This document shows, one piece after another, positions 25,206 through 33,333 of a stretch of 64,000 nt of DNA. A program made the position numbers and the translations under genes. Origin of the DNA: CAZFHA01 sp964518595 (GTDB lineage Bacteria; Bacillota; Clostridia; Saccharofermentanales; Saccharofermentanaceae); contig CAZFHA010000007.1 in assembly GCA_964518595.1 (NCBI GenBank), positions 1 through 64,000 of the forward strand, written 5' to 3'. The notes below the pieces were generated by a model. It had not been told where the DNA came from. It did not search any database and saw nothing but the letters and a program-made list of their open reading frames with translations. How positions within the stretch are numbered: the first letter of the stretch is position 1; each line of letters opens with the position of its first letter.

Positions 25206-26363
25206 TCAATATTTTCCATATTCCTTAAAGGCTTGCCACATAGCCAGGTAGTTTTCCGGTGGGACGTCGCTCTGAACATTATGTACTGGAGTAAAGATAA
25301 AACCGCCGCCCGTTGCCAAGTGGTCAATTCGCCGCTTAACTTCTTCTCTAATCTCTGCCGGATTGCCTCTGGGAAGTACACTTTGGGTATCAATTCCACC
25401 ACCCCAAAAAGTAATATCTTTGCCGAATTCACGCTTCAAGTGTTGGCTATCCATTCCCTTGGCACTCACCTGAACCGGGTTAAGTACATCTACCCCCTCA
25501 TCAATTAATAGGGGAATCAGCTCACTGATGGCACCACAGGAATGATAAAAAATATGCACCGGGCTTTGAGCTTTACTACGAATAAAACTAAACAGCTTTT
25601 TGTGGTAAGGGTGGACTACCTTCTTATAAAGCTCCGGAGAAACCAAAAGACTAATCTGGGTAGCCAAATCATCTGCTTCTGACACTACCAAAACATTGCT
25701 CCCCACTGTAGCCAGAGCCTTCTCCCAATAAGCCATTTTTTGTTCCGTGATAAATTCCATCAATCCATGGGCATAGCTCTCGTTTACCATCATGTCACAA
25801 AAGAATTTTTCAAAGCCATTGGTCCAGAGGGCCATTTCCCAGATTCCAGCACAAAAACGTCCCAAGACATAGGCTTGTTGTTTTTCAAAAACGAAACGGT
25901 CTGCCCGCTCCTTCATCGTAGCAAAACGCCCTTCCGCCACCGGATTAGGCCAAGGATAGTTCTTCAGTTCTGCCATATCTTCTACTTCCGCAAGAGGGTG
26001 CTTTACCATATCATAATAATGACCACCCTGTCGGGGCATCTTCCACCCAATTCCCCATTCATCGGTCTGCTGCCAGTATTCACCCTGTACTTGCGGTGCA
26101 GTTTGTAAGGGCGAGAGTACTGGTGAGGGATCTATACAACGAACATCTACCCCCAAATAATCAATCATATCTTCATCAATGTACGCTAATTGCTGCATTT
26201 CATCGACGATCTTCGCCTCTTTTTCCGGTAGGCCAATATAGCTCCGTAGTTTTTTATAGGTAGAAATGTTCATGCCGGTCAGAACTGTTGCTCCCAGATC
26301 AAAGGGTATTTGATCCGGTTCTTTATGGGCTAAGGCCAGCTTTACTCGTTCATAGCTATTCAT
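25206..26363 (-). CDS. Uroporphyrinogen decarboxylase-superfamily protein (MtaA-like)
   Basis: A 385-residue TIM barrel of the URO-D superfamily, which includes heme-pathway decarboxylases and zinc methyltransferases such as MtaA. It has FDLGATVLTGMN near the N-terminus and FYHSCGAISELIPLLIDEGVDVLNPVQ, where the His and Cys resemble zinc ligands, then FWGGGIDTQ. The true HemE N-terminal substrate motif is absent. It lies in a pectin importer operon, between permease and methylesterase genes. Relatives are frequent in sugar loci, with role unknown. Confidence 0.8.
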   Translation of the reverse strand: MNSYERVKLALAHKEPDQIPFDLGATVLTGMNISTYKKLRSYIGLPEKEAKIVDEMQQLAYIDEDMIDYLGVDVRCIDPSPVLSPLQTAPQVQGEYWQQTDEWGIGWKMPRQGGHYYDMVKHPLAEVEDMAELKNYPWPNPVAEGRFATMKERADRFVFEKQQAYVLGRFCAGIWEMALWTNGFEKFFCDMMVNESYAHGLMEFITEQKMAYWEKALATVGSNVLVVSEADDLATQISLLVSPELYKKVVHPYHKKLFSFIRSKAQSPVHIFYHSCGAISELIPLLIDEGVDVLNPVQVSAKGMDSQHLKREFGKDITFWGGGIDTQSVLPRGNPAEIREEVKRRIDHLATGGGFIFTPVHNVQSDVPPENYLAMWQAFKEYGKY

Positions 26364-26431
26364 ACATTCCTCTTTTCTGCTTGCCCTGGTTCATCTTAGA
26401 CTCACAACCATGGCTCACTTTATGATTTATT

Positions 26432-27379
26432 TCAAGCCGCTTTTTTTGATTTTCCTAATTGATCAAGGAGTACCGCACCCAGCAAGGTTGCACCGATTAC
26501 AAAAGTGTGCCAGTATACATCGACCCCGATTAGGGTTAGACCGTTGGTAATTAAGGCCATAAGTAGTGAACCGAAGAAGGCACCGATTACCGTACCCTCA
26601 CCACCCTGAAGACTGGCACCACCGATGATAACAGCTGTAATTACCCGCAGTTCTAGTCCGGTTCCCTGGGTTACCGCTGCCGATCCCATTCGGGCAGTAA
26701 TAACAATACCGGCAAAGCCAGCCAATAAACCTACGATAACGTAATTGATAATTTTGATTTTGCGCACACTCATGCCGGATAGCACGGCTGCATTTTCGTT
26801 ACCGCCAATGTAATAATTTTGGCGCAAAAACTTGGACTTACGGAGTAAGATATCGCCTACAATCACCAGAATCAGAGCATACCAAATCGGTGACTGAATA
26901 CCTAAGAATGAGGCTTGGCCAATCCCATTAAATTCACTGCCTAACCCGGCAATATTCTGCCCTCTGGTGACAATCAAGGTCAGACCGCGAAACAGACTCA
27001 AGCTGGCCAAGGTGGTAACAAAGGGATTCACTCCGAGCCGTGCCACAACAAAACCGTTGAAAAGACCAGCAATACTACCCACAATCAAGCCTGATACCAC
27101 GGCTACTGCTGGGGGTAAACCACTTTTCAGAGCTAATCCGGCACAAGCACCGGAAAAGGCTAACACAGAGCCTACAGACATATCAAAACCACCGCTGACC
27201 ATGAGCATAGTCATGCCTACGGCAATCATAACTTCCACCGACATACTTAAAAAGAGCGCACTCTGGTTAGTAAAAGATAGAAATACCGGGGAATACAGGC
27301 TTAAACTGCCAAATAATACCAATACGATAATAAAAATAAAAAACTCTCGTTGTCTTGCTAGTTGTTTAATGACACTCAT
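26432..27379 (-). CDS. Ribose-type sugar ABC transporter permease (RbsC family)
   Basis: A 315-residue membrane protein with eight to ten helices and the CUT2 permease features SGGFDMSVGSVLAFSG, NGFVVARLGVNPFVTTLASLS and GGASLQGGEGT. It forms the channel of the importer encoded by the two preceding genes. Its ATG overlaps the end of the ATPase gene by 14 bp, with GGGAGG within that gene. The sugar is unknown; context suggests a pectin-derived one. Confidence 0.92.
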   Translation of the reverse strand: MSVIKQLARQREFFIFIIVLVLFGSLSLYSPVFLSFTNQSALFLSMSVEVMIAVGMTMLMVSGGFDMSVGSVLAFSGACAGLALKSGLPPAVAVVSGLIVGSIAGLFNGFVVARLGVNPFVTTLASLSLFRGLTLIVTRGQNIAGLGSEFNGIGQASFLGIQSPIWYALILVIVGDILLRKSKFLRQNYYIGGNENAAVLSGMSVRKIKIINYVIVGLLAGFAGIVITARMGSAAVTQGTGLELRVITAVIIGGASLQGGEGTVIGAFFGSLLMALITNGLTLIGVDVYWHTFVIGATLLGAVLLDQLGKSKKAA

Positions 27380-28898
27380 GGGCGCCTCCCTCTTCTATTG
27401 TTGAACCGGCCGCTAAGCTAATGATCTCTTCTTCATTGCTTCCGGCACCTGATAGGATTCCGCTTACGGCTCCATTTTTAATCACAATAATACGATCGCT
27501 AAGCCCTAAGATTTCAGGAAGGTCAGAAGAAATCATCAAGATAGCTACCCCTTGGGCAGCTAATTTACGTAAAAGAGTGTAAATTTCACTTTTAGCACCG
27601 ATATCCACCCCTCTGGTGGGTTCATCCACAATTAGAAGCTTAGGTTTTATGCCAATCCACGTGGCCAGCATGACTTTTTGCTGGTTGCCTCCTGATAACC
27701 TGCCAACTAATTGTTCTGGACTGGGGGTGGCAATAGAAAATTCCTCTATATCCTTTCGGGCTCTTTGCAAAATTTTCTTTTCCGATAGGAATCCCCTTTT
27801 GCTGAAAGACTTTAAACGATTAGAAATCAAGTTCGCCTTAATGGATGCTCGAATATAAAGACCTTGATTTTTACGGTCTTCACTCATATAACCAATACCA
27901 GCCGCAATAGCCTCTTTAGGATTTTGTGGATGCAAAACTTTTTCTTCCAGAGTAATCTCACCCTGGTAATTTCCACCATCTGCACCAAAAATCGTCCGTG
28001 CAATTTCGGTTCTACCAGCACCAATGAGACCGGCCATCCCCACAATCTCCCCCCGGCCAATATTGAAAGTAATGTTTTTAAAAACATTCTTTCTGGTTAA
28101 GTTACTCACCGCAAAGACTGTTTCGCGAGGAATTTCAAGAACTGGACGCTGCCCATAGATATTCTCCAGTTTGCGCCCTACCATTTTGGTAACCAAAAAC
28201 TCTTCGTCAATCTCCTTTACCAGAGCCTCACAAATGTACTTTCCATCACGAAGAACCGTTACCCGGTCAGCAATTTCGAAAATCTCATGAAGATGATGGG
28301 AAATATAGATAAAGGCAATTCCTTGGGATTTTAGCAAGCGAATATTGGCAAATAGTTCCTTGACTTCCGCTTCCGTTAAAGATGAGGTCGGTTCATCCAG
28401 AATCAAGACCTTCGGTTGGTAAGACATAACTTTTAAGATTTCAATAACCTGCCGGTTTCCCGGTGCCAGATGTTTTAATAACAACTGAGGCGGTAGCTGC
28501 TCCATCTGAAAGAGGCTGAGCATTTCTTTTGTCATTTGATTAAGCTTTTTACTGTTAACAAAGCCCAGGCTATTCGTAGGTTGACGATTAAAAAAAATAT
28601 TTTCGGCAATACTTAAATTGGGAACAACACTAAGTTCTTGGTAAACCACACCAATACCCAATTTTTGCGCTTCCGCTGCCGACCCTATTTCAACTGGTTG
28701 TCCCTTTAGCAAAATGGTTCCGCTCTCCGGCTGATAAATTCCTCCCAGAGTGAGCATTAACGTTGATTTCCCAGCACCATTTTCACCCACCAGTGCATGA
28801 ACCTCCCCCGGCCTGATTTTTAAGTTTACCCCATCAAGAGCCTTTACACCGGGGAAGGATTTTACTATATCTCGGGCTTCCAAAAGATACCTTTCCAT
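27366..28898 (-). CDS. Ribose-type sugar ABC transporter ATPase (RbsA family)
   Basis: A 510-residue double ATPase. The first half has Walker A GENGAGKSTL and Walker B VLILDEPTSSL, but a degenerate signature (HLAPGNRQ). The second half has signature RLSGGNQQKVML and LLIVDEPTRGVD, while its Walker A is altered (GLIGAGRTE), as usual in this family. It powers the CUT2 importer. It follows the binding-protein gene after a hairpin. Confidence 0.93.
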   Translation of the reverse strand: MERYLLEARDIVKSFPGVKALDGVNLKIRPGEVHALVGENGAGKSTLMLTLGGIYQPESGTILLKGQPVEIGSAAEAQKLGIGVVYQELSVVPNLSIAENIFFNRQPTNSLGFVNSKKLNQMTKEMLSLFQMEQLPPQLLLKHLAPGNRQVIEILKVMSYQPKVLILDEPTSSLTEAEVKELFANIRLLKSQGIAFIYISHHLHEIFEIADRVTVLRDGKYICEALVKEIDEEFLVTKMVGRKLENIYGQRPVLEIPRETVFAVSNLTRKNVFKNITFNIGRGEIVGMAGLIGAGRTEIARTIFGADGGNYQGEITLEEKVLHPQNPKEAIAAGIGYMSEDRKNQGLYIRASIKANLISNRLKSFSKRGFLSEKKILQRARKDIEEFSIATPSPEQLVGRLSGGNQQKVMLATWIGIKPKLLIVDEPTRGVDIGAKSEIYTLLRKLAAQGVAILMISSDLPEILGLSDRIIVIKNGAVSGILSGAGSNEEEIISLAAGSTIEEGGAHECH

Positions 28899-28922
28899 GA
28901 TCTCACTACCTTCCTGGAAATA

Positions 28923-28954
28923 GGGCTGCCAAAAAACAAGCTCTTTAGCAGCCC
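28923..28954 (-). promoter_or_regulatory. Hairpin between binding-protein and ATPase genes
   Basis: GGGCTGC (28923-28929) pairs with GCAGCCC (28948-28954). It follows the binding-protein stop and has no T-run, so it may protect the 5' mRNA or cause partial termination, raising binding protein over ATPase. Confidence 0.5.
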
Positions 28955-28972
28955 CATTTCAATCCCTCTTCC

Positions 28973-29983
28973 TTAGCGCTTAAAATAGGTGTAATTTTTG
29001 TCGTCAACAATGATGACTCCGGTATCCACAGAAGCTGGAATGCCTAGTACTCCTGCGGCCTTATTGTCGCTGGTGATTTTAATCTGACTATTTTGCAGGT
29101 TCATTAAAATCTGTACACCATAGTAAGGCATTAAAGCCGTTTGCTGTGCAACGGAAGCGGAAATAATCCCTTGCTCAATGCCCTCCAAAACCTCGTTACT
29201 GCGATCCATGGTAACAACTTTCACTTTCCCACTTAGACCGGCTTCACGAACAGCCGTGGCTGCACCGGTACCGCTAGCACCGTCAATGCAAGCAATTCCA
29301 GCCAAATCAGGATATTTTTGTAAAATAGTGGAGACGTTCTGGGCTGAAATGACAGGGTCCTGCTTGGAATCAACCTGTTCTACAATTTCAATATCTGGAA
29401 AGGCTTCCAACGCTTCACGATAGCCAGCGGCTCTCTCTTCTAAGTTAGATTGACCCGGCTGATAGACCAAAACTACCTTTCCCTTTCCACCCACCAGATC
29501 AGCCAGCTTTTCACCACCCATTTTGCCGGCAGTTTTATTTCCTGTACCCACAAAAGCTAAACGAGTAGAGTTAGGCAAATCAGCATCCAGGGTAATCACA
29601 GGAATACCTGCGTCAGTGGCTTTTTTTACAGTCGGTTCTAATTGGGTATCAAAGCCGATGACAAGAATACCATTAGGCTTTTTGGCAATGGCTTGTTCAA
29701 AAGCTGCCACCATAGCATTCATATCCAAATCGGCCGGTCCCACATATTCTGTTCTGACCCCTAATTCTTTTCCGGCCATTTCCATGCCCATTTTGTGATC
29801 GTAAAAATAGGGATCACTACCTAATGCTGAAACCAAAATGTAGAGCTCATTTGATCGGTCAGCTGCAGCCAAAACCGTATCTCCACCATTGCTTTCTGCC
29901 GCGGGAGTCGACGAGTTCGAACAAGCCACCAATGTGGTTAGAACTAGACACGCCACCAAGAGTAATCCTATCCATCTTTTCAT
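28973..29983 (-). CDS. Ribose-type sugar-binding lipoprotein (periplasmic binding protein 1 fold)
   Basis: A 336-residue lipoprotein: MKRWIGLLLVACLVLTTLVAC signal with lipobox LVAC, a short Ser/Asn linker, then a PBP1/RbsB-like fold (LYILVSALGSDPYFYDHKMGMEMAGKELG, IPVITLDADLPNS, VVTMDRSNEVLEGIEQG). It captures a sugar outside the membrane for the CUT2 permease. AAGGAGG precedes the ATG. It heads the operon that ends with the pectin methylesterase. The adjacent two-component system is divergent. Confidence 0.92.
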   Translation of the reverse strand: MKRWIGLLLVACLVLTTLVACSNSSTPAAESNGGDTVLAAADRSNELYILVSALGSDPYFYDHKMGMEMAGKELGVRTEYVGPADLDMNAMVAAFEQAIAKKPNGILVIGFDTQLEPTVKKATDAGIPVITLDADLPNSTRLAFVGTGNKTAGKMGGEKLADLVGGKGKVVLVYQPGQSNLEERAAGYREALEAFPDIEIVEQVDSKQDPVISAQNVSTILQKYPDLAGIACIDGASGTGAATAVREAGLSGKVKVVTMDRSNEVLEGIEQGIISASVAQQTALMPYYGVQILMNLQNSQIKITSDNKAAGVLGIPASVDTGVIIVDDKNYTYFKR

Positions 29984-30229
29984 ACATAACCTCCTTGCCT
30001 TTTTCGGCGAATTTTATTTCGTAGCTCAAGGATATCGGTTTTTCGCCGCACTGTTAGACGGAAAAAATTACTAATTTAGCATTTTTTTGTAGTGTTGATA
30101 GGCCTCTTCTAGCTAATACCCCCTTAAATGATAAAAAAGTACTAAAATCGTAAAAAAAGCCTATCTTTTTATCCCGGTGATTTTTTATTATAAGTACACG
30201 ACGACAGAGAATAAGGGAGGGTATTTTTT

Positions 30230-31810
30230 GTGTATAATATACTGATAGCAGATGATGAATGGTTATCACGACAAGCCTTTAGGCAACTTCTGCAAAAGCA
30301 TTGCCCGGAAATCAGCCAAATTTGGGAAGCTGAGAACGGTCAAGTGGCTTGGGAATTGGCCAAGACGATAAAGCCGGATATTATTATCCTTGACATTAAG
30401 ATGCCAGTTTTAAGCGGAATGGAGGCCGCCGCCAATATCTTAGCTCACAATCCAACTGCGATTATTTTAATGCTTACAGCCTATAGCGACTTTTCTTATG
30501 TCCAGGAAGCGATAAATTTAGGCGTAATGGGCTACTTTTTAAAACCTCTTAAAGCGGCAGAAATTGCTCAGCGCCTAAAGAATATCTATAAAATGATTGA
30601 TGAGCAAAAGGCGAAGGAGCGAGATCGTCATGATTTCGAAAAAAATCTCCGTTCTTTGCAGCCGATTCTCCACCGGGAGCTGGTGAATTACTTCATGGAC
30701 AGTGCCCAAAAAGAGAGGGATGTTCGTTTTTATCTTGATTTTTTACAGTACAAAATTTCAGCCGGTTACTTCATGCTCCTCTCTTTGGGAGAAGATAAGA
30801 ACCGAGATAGCTTAACTTTTAACCTGAAAAAAGAGCGGCTAAGTAAGCTTCTGCCAAACATTCTTACCTTTTGGCGCCCGGCATTAATTGGGGACTTTCT
30901 TTCTACCTTTTTACCCATCTTTGTATCAACTCCTTCCGAAATTAATCAGGCCTTCCTACGGGAAGAAAGCCGCTCCATTGCCCAAGAGCTGATTATAAAA
31001 GCCAAAACCCAGTTAAATTTAGATTTAGGTGTTGCCATTGGCGGGATTTATAGCTCCATTGACTGTTTTCACTGCTCTTTTCAAGAAGCCTTTAGCCTCA
31101 TTCATACTCTCCCCATAGGGCAGATTATTTGTTTTGGCCAGCAGCATGCTAAGCTACAATCTGCCACCTATCCCTATGAGCTAGAGGCCGCTCTTCTAAG
31201 TGCAATCCGCCAGCAGAATGTTGAGCTCATGGAGCAGGCCATAGAACTAATCCTCAGCTATTTTTTTACCGGTCTCTCCTCCGTTCAAGCTATAAGAACC
31301 CACCTGCTTCAATGTTTTACTGTAATCTTACGCAGTCTTCATGAGAGCGGTGTCCCCATAGACAAGACTGCCGGTATGCTCTGTTGGCCAGTAGATTTTA
31401 TTGAACCGACTTTCTCAGAACTGGAGAAATACATCCGCCAAAGCTTTCGCTATATTTGTCAGTTAGCTCATACTAGTTTTCAAAACAAAAACTATGCCCT
31501 AGGTGAACGGATGCTACTTTATATCGAAAATCATGTAACCGAAGACATTTCCCTTGAGAGTTTAGCCGATCATATTAACTTATCCTCCCACTACGTCAGC
31601 AAACTATTCAAAGAAATTTCCGGCGAAAACTTTATTGATTTCGTAACCCGAAAACGAATTCAAATAGCCTGTGAAGCCCTAAAAGGGAGTGATTTTAACA
31701 TTCAGGAAATTGCCAGACAAGTAGGTTATGGTGACCAAAATTATTTTTGCCGCCTATTTAAAAAACATACCGGCTTAACCCCAAAAAACTACCGAAAACT
31801 TTTAGATTAA
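30230..31810 (+). CDS. YesN-like response regulator with AraC DNA-binding domain
   Basis: A 526-residue regulator: receiver domain (1-120) with DDE near residue 8, phospho-acceptor Asp55 in IIILDIKMP, and Lys in YFLKPL; a long middle region (130-420); and a C-terminal AraC double helix-turn-helix (ISLESLADHINLSSHYVSKLFKE and FNIQEIARQVGYGDQNYFCRLFKK). The GTG start has AAGGGAGGG eight bases upstream. It pairs with the kinase 26 bp downstream and likely controls the divergent CUT2 operon. Confidence 0.92.
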   Translation: MYNILIADDEWLSRQAFRQLLQKHCPEISQIWEAENGQVAWELAKTIKPDIIILDIKMPVLSGMEAAANILAHNPTAIILMLTAYSDFSYVQEAINLGVMGYFLKPLKAAEIAQRLKNIYKMIDEQKAKERDRHDFEKNLRSLQPILHRELVNYFMDSAQKERDVRFYLDFLQYKISAGYFMLLSLGEDKNRDSLTFNLKKERLSKLLPNILTFWRPALIGDFLSTFLPIFVSTPSEINQAFLREESRSIAQELIIKAKTQLNLDLGVAIGGIYSSIDCFHCSFQEAFSLIHTLPIGQIICFGQQHAKLQSATYPYELEAALLSAIRQQNVELMEQAIELILSYFFTGLSSVQAIRTHLLQCFTVILRSLHESGVPIDKTAGMLCWPVDFIEPTFSELEKYIRQSFRYICQLAHTSFQNKNYALGERMLLYIENHVTEDISLESLADHINLSSHYVSKLFKEISGENFIDFVTRKRIQIACEALKGSDFNIQEIARQVGYGDQNYFCRLFKKHTGLTPKNYRKLLD

Positions 31811-31836
31811 CAAGTCAGACCAAAGGAGTAACCGTG

Positions 31837-33306
31837 ATGATACCGGAAAAAATAAGCCTTAAAAAGTCTAAGTTAATGTGGGAGCTACTACGGTTCAATT
31901 TAATGATTATCGGCATTATGTTTTTGATCATTTTGTACAACTCTAATCTACTTACTCTATTACAAAGAGAAACCGATAAAAATTTACAAGAATTACGTGA
32001 GCTACGAGCCGTAGGAAATAATATTGCCGCTATGACCGTAGCCGCCCGTTCCTACTATGAAACAGAAGATCCCCAATACCAGACGATTTTTCAAGATACC
32101 TATCAGCCAGTTGCAGCAGAGCTTAATACCCTTACCCAACAATATCCCAAAACCTACGTCTTTCGAGATTTAACCGCCATGACTGATAGCTTTTATCAGG
32201 ATGGCCTGGACTTCTTTGCCAGCCTTCAAAATCGTAATTCCGAGAAAATTTATTATCGCGATACCTTATTAGCTATGGAGCGTTTAAAACAGTCTATTGA
32301 TGAAACGCTACTTCTTGCCTTGGAAAACCGACTAAGCTTGGCTCAAGATCACTCCCAGATTGCTGCCAATAATATCAACCATACTCGCCTGATTATGTGG
32401 TTGGTGGTGGTAGGTATCACCCTCTTTTGCCTACTATTCTCTATCCGATTCTCGAAACGAACGGCCGAGCCCATCTACAAAATGAGCTGCAAATTTTTTG
32501 AAGTTGCTCATGGGGATCTCAGTGTCAGAGAACAGACCTTACACCCTAAGGATGATGTAAGTATTCTCATCTACGCCTTTAATCATATGATGGATCGGTT
32601 GCAAAAGGCTGATAAGGAAAGCCGGGCGCAAGCCAAAGTACAGCAACAACTCCAAGCAGAACGAATCAAAAATGTAGAAATGAATCATTTATTGGAAAAA
32701 TCCCGGTTAGAATACTTGCACATGCAGATCAATCCCCACTTTCTTTTCAATACATTCAATAGCATTTCTGCCTTAGCCCAGTACGAAAATGCCTTTCAAA
32801 CTCAGGCAATGGTTGATTCCTTGGCTTGTCTTTTACGTTATCACTTGTCCACCGCAGATCATACTATTCCCCTACGGGATGAAGTCCAGATAATTGGTAG
32901 CTATCTCTACATTCAAGAAACTCGTTTTGGGAAGCGCATTACCCATGAGATAACTATTCCTGAAGAACTCCTTGACCAGTCTATTCCGGCAATGATTCTA
33001 CAGCCCTTGGTAGAGAATGCTGTTATCCATGGTCTTGAACCTTTATCAGAGGGTGGTACAGTCAAAATCGAAGCCAAGAGAACCGATCATCATCTGTTGT
33101 TGTCTGTTTCTGATGATGGTCAGGGCATGACATCCTCTCAGCTCAGTGAGCTAAAGCAGAAAATTGCCGATGCCCCCTTAGCCAAAAGCGGCATTGGTCT
33201 GACTAATGTCAGTAAAAGACTGCAGCTACTTTATGGTTCAAAGGTGATGACTATATCCAGTGAAATCGGCGTGGGTACCTGTATTCAAATTGAGCTTCCA
33301 ATTTAG
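31837..33306 (+). CDS. YesM-like sensor histidine kinase
   Basis: A 489-residue membrane kinase: helix near 20-40, extracellular sensor (about 41-185), second helix near 187-207, HAMP domain (208-260), then a His_kinase domain with the acceptor His in NPHFLFNTFNSIS (near residue 300) and an ATPase with PLVENAVIHGL and GIGLTNVSKRL. ATG 31837 was preferred to GTG 31834 as AAGGAG is then eight bases away. It senses an extracellular sugar signal and phosphorylates the preceding regulator. Confidence 0.92.
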   Translation: MIPEKISLKKSKLMWELLRFNLMIIGIMFLIILYNSNLLTLLQRETDKNLQELRELRAVGNNIAAMTVAARSYYETEDPQYQTIFQDTYQPVAAELNTLTQQYPKTYVFRDLTAMTDSFYQDGLDFFASLQNRNSEKIYYRDTLLAMERLKQSIDETLLLALENRLSLAQDHSQIAANNINHTRLIMWLVVVGITLFCLLFSIRFSKRTAEPIYKMSCKFFEVAHGDLSVREQTLHPKDDVSILIYAFNHMMDRLQKADKESRAQAKVQQQLQAERIKNVEMNHLLEKSRLEYLHMQINPHFLFNTFNSISALAQYENAFQTQAMVDSLACLLRYHLSTADHTIPLRDEVQIIGSYLYIQETRFGKRITHEITIPEELLDQSIPAMILQPLVENAVIHGLEPLSEGGTVKIEAKRTDHHLLLSVSDDGQGMTSSQLSELKQKIADAPLAKSGIGLTNVSKRLQLLYGSKVMTISSEIGVGTCIQIELPI

Positions 33307-33330
33307 AGAGCTAAGTTACCAATGGCTCTC
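33306..33330. terminator. Short hairpin between convergent genes
   Basis: GAGAGC (33306-33311) and GCTCTC (33325-33330) form a 6-bp stem between the kinase stop and the YetA-like stop. Without a T-run it is a weak terminator candidate. Confidence 0.3.
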
Positions 33331-33333
33331 ACC

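Noticed and set aside
25740..26108. 122-codon plus-strand frame inside the URO-D-like gene
   Set aside because: Shadow frame; no domain and no ribosome binding site.
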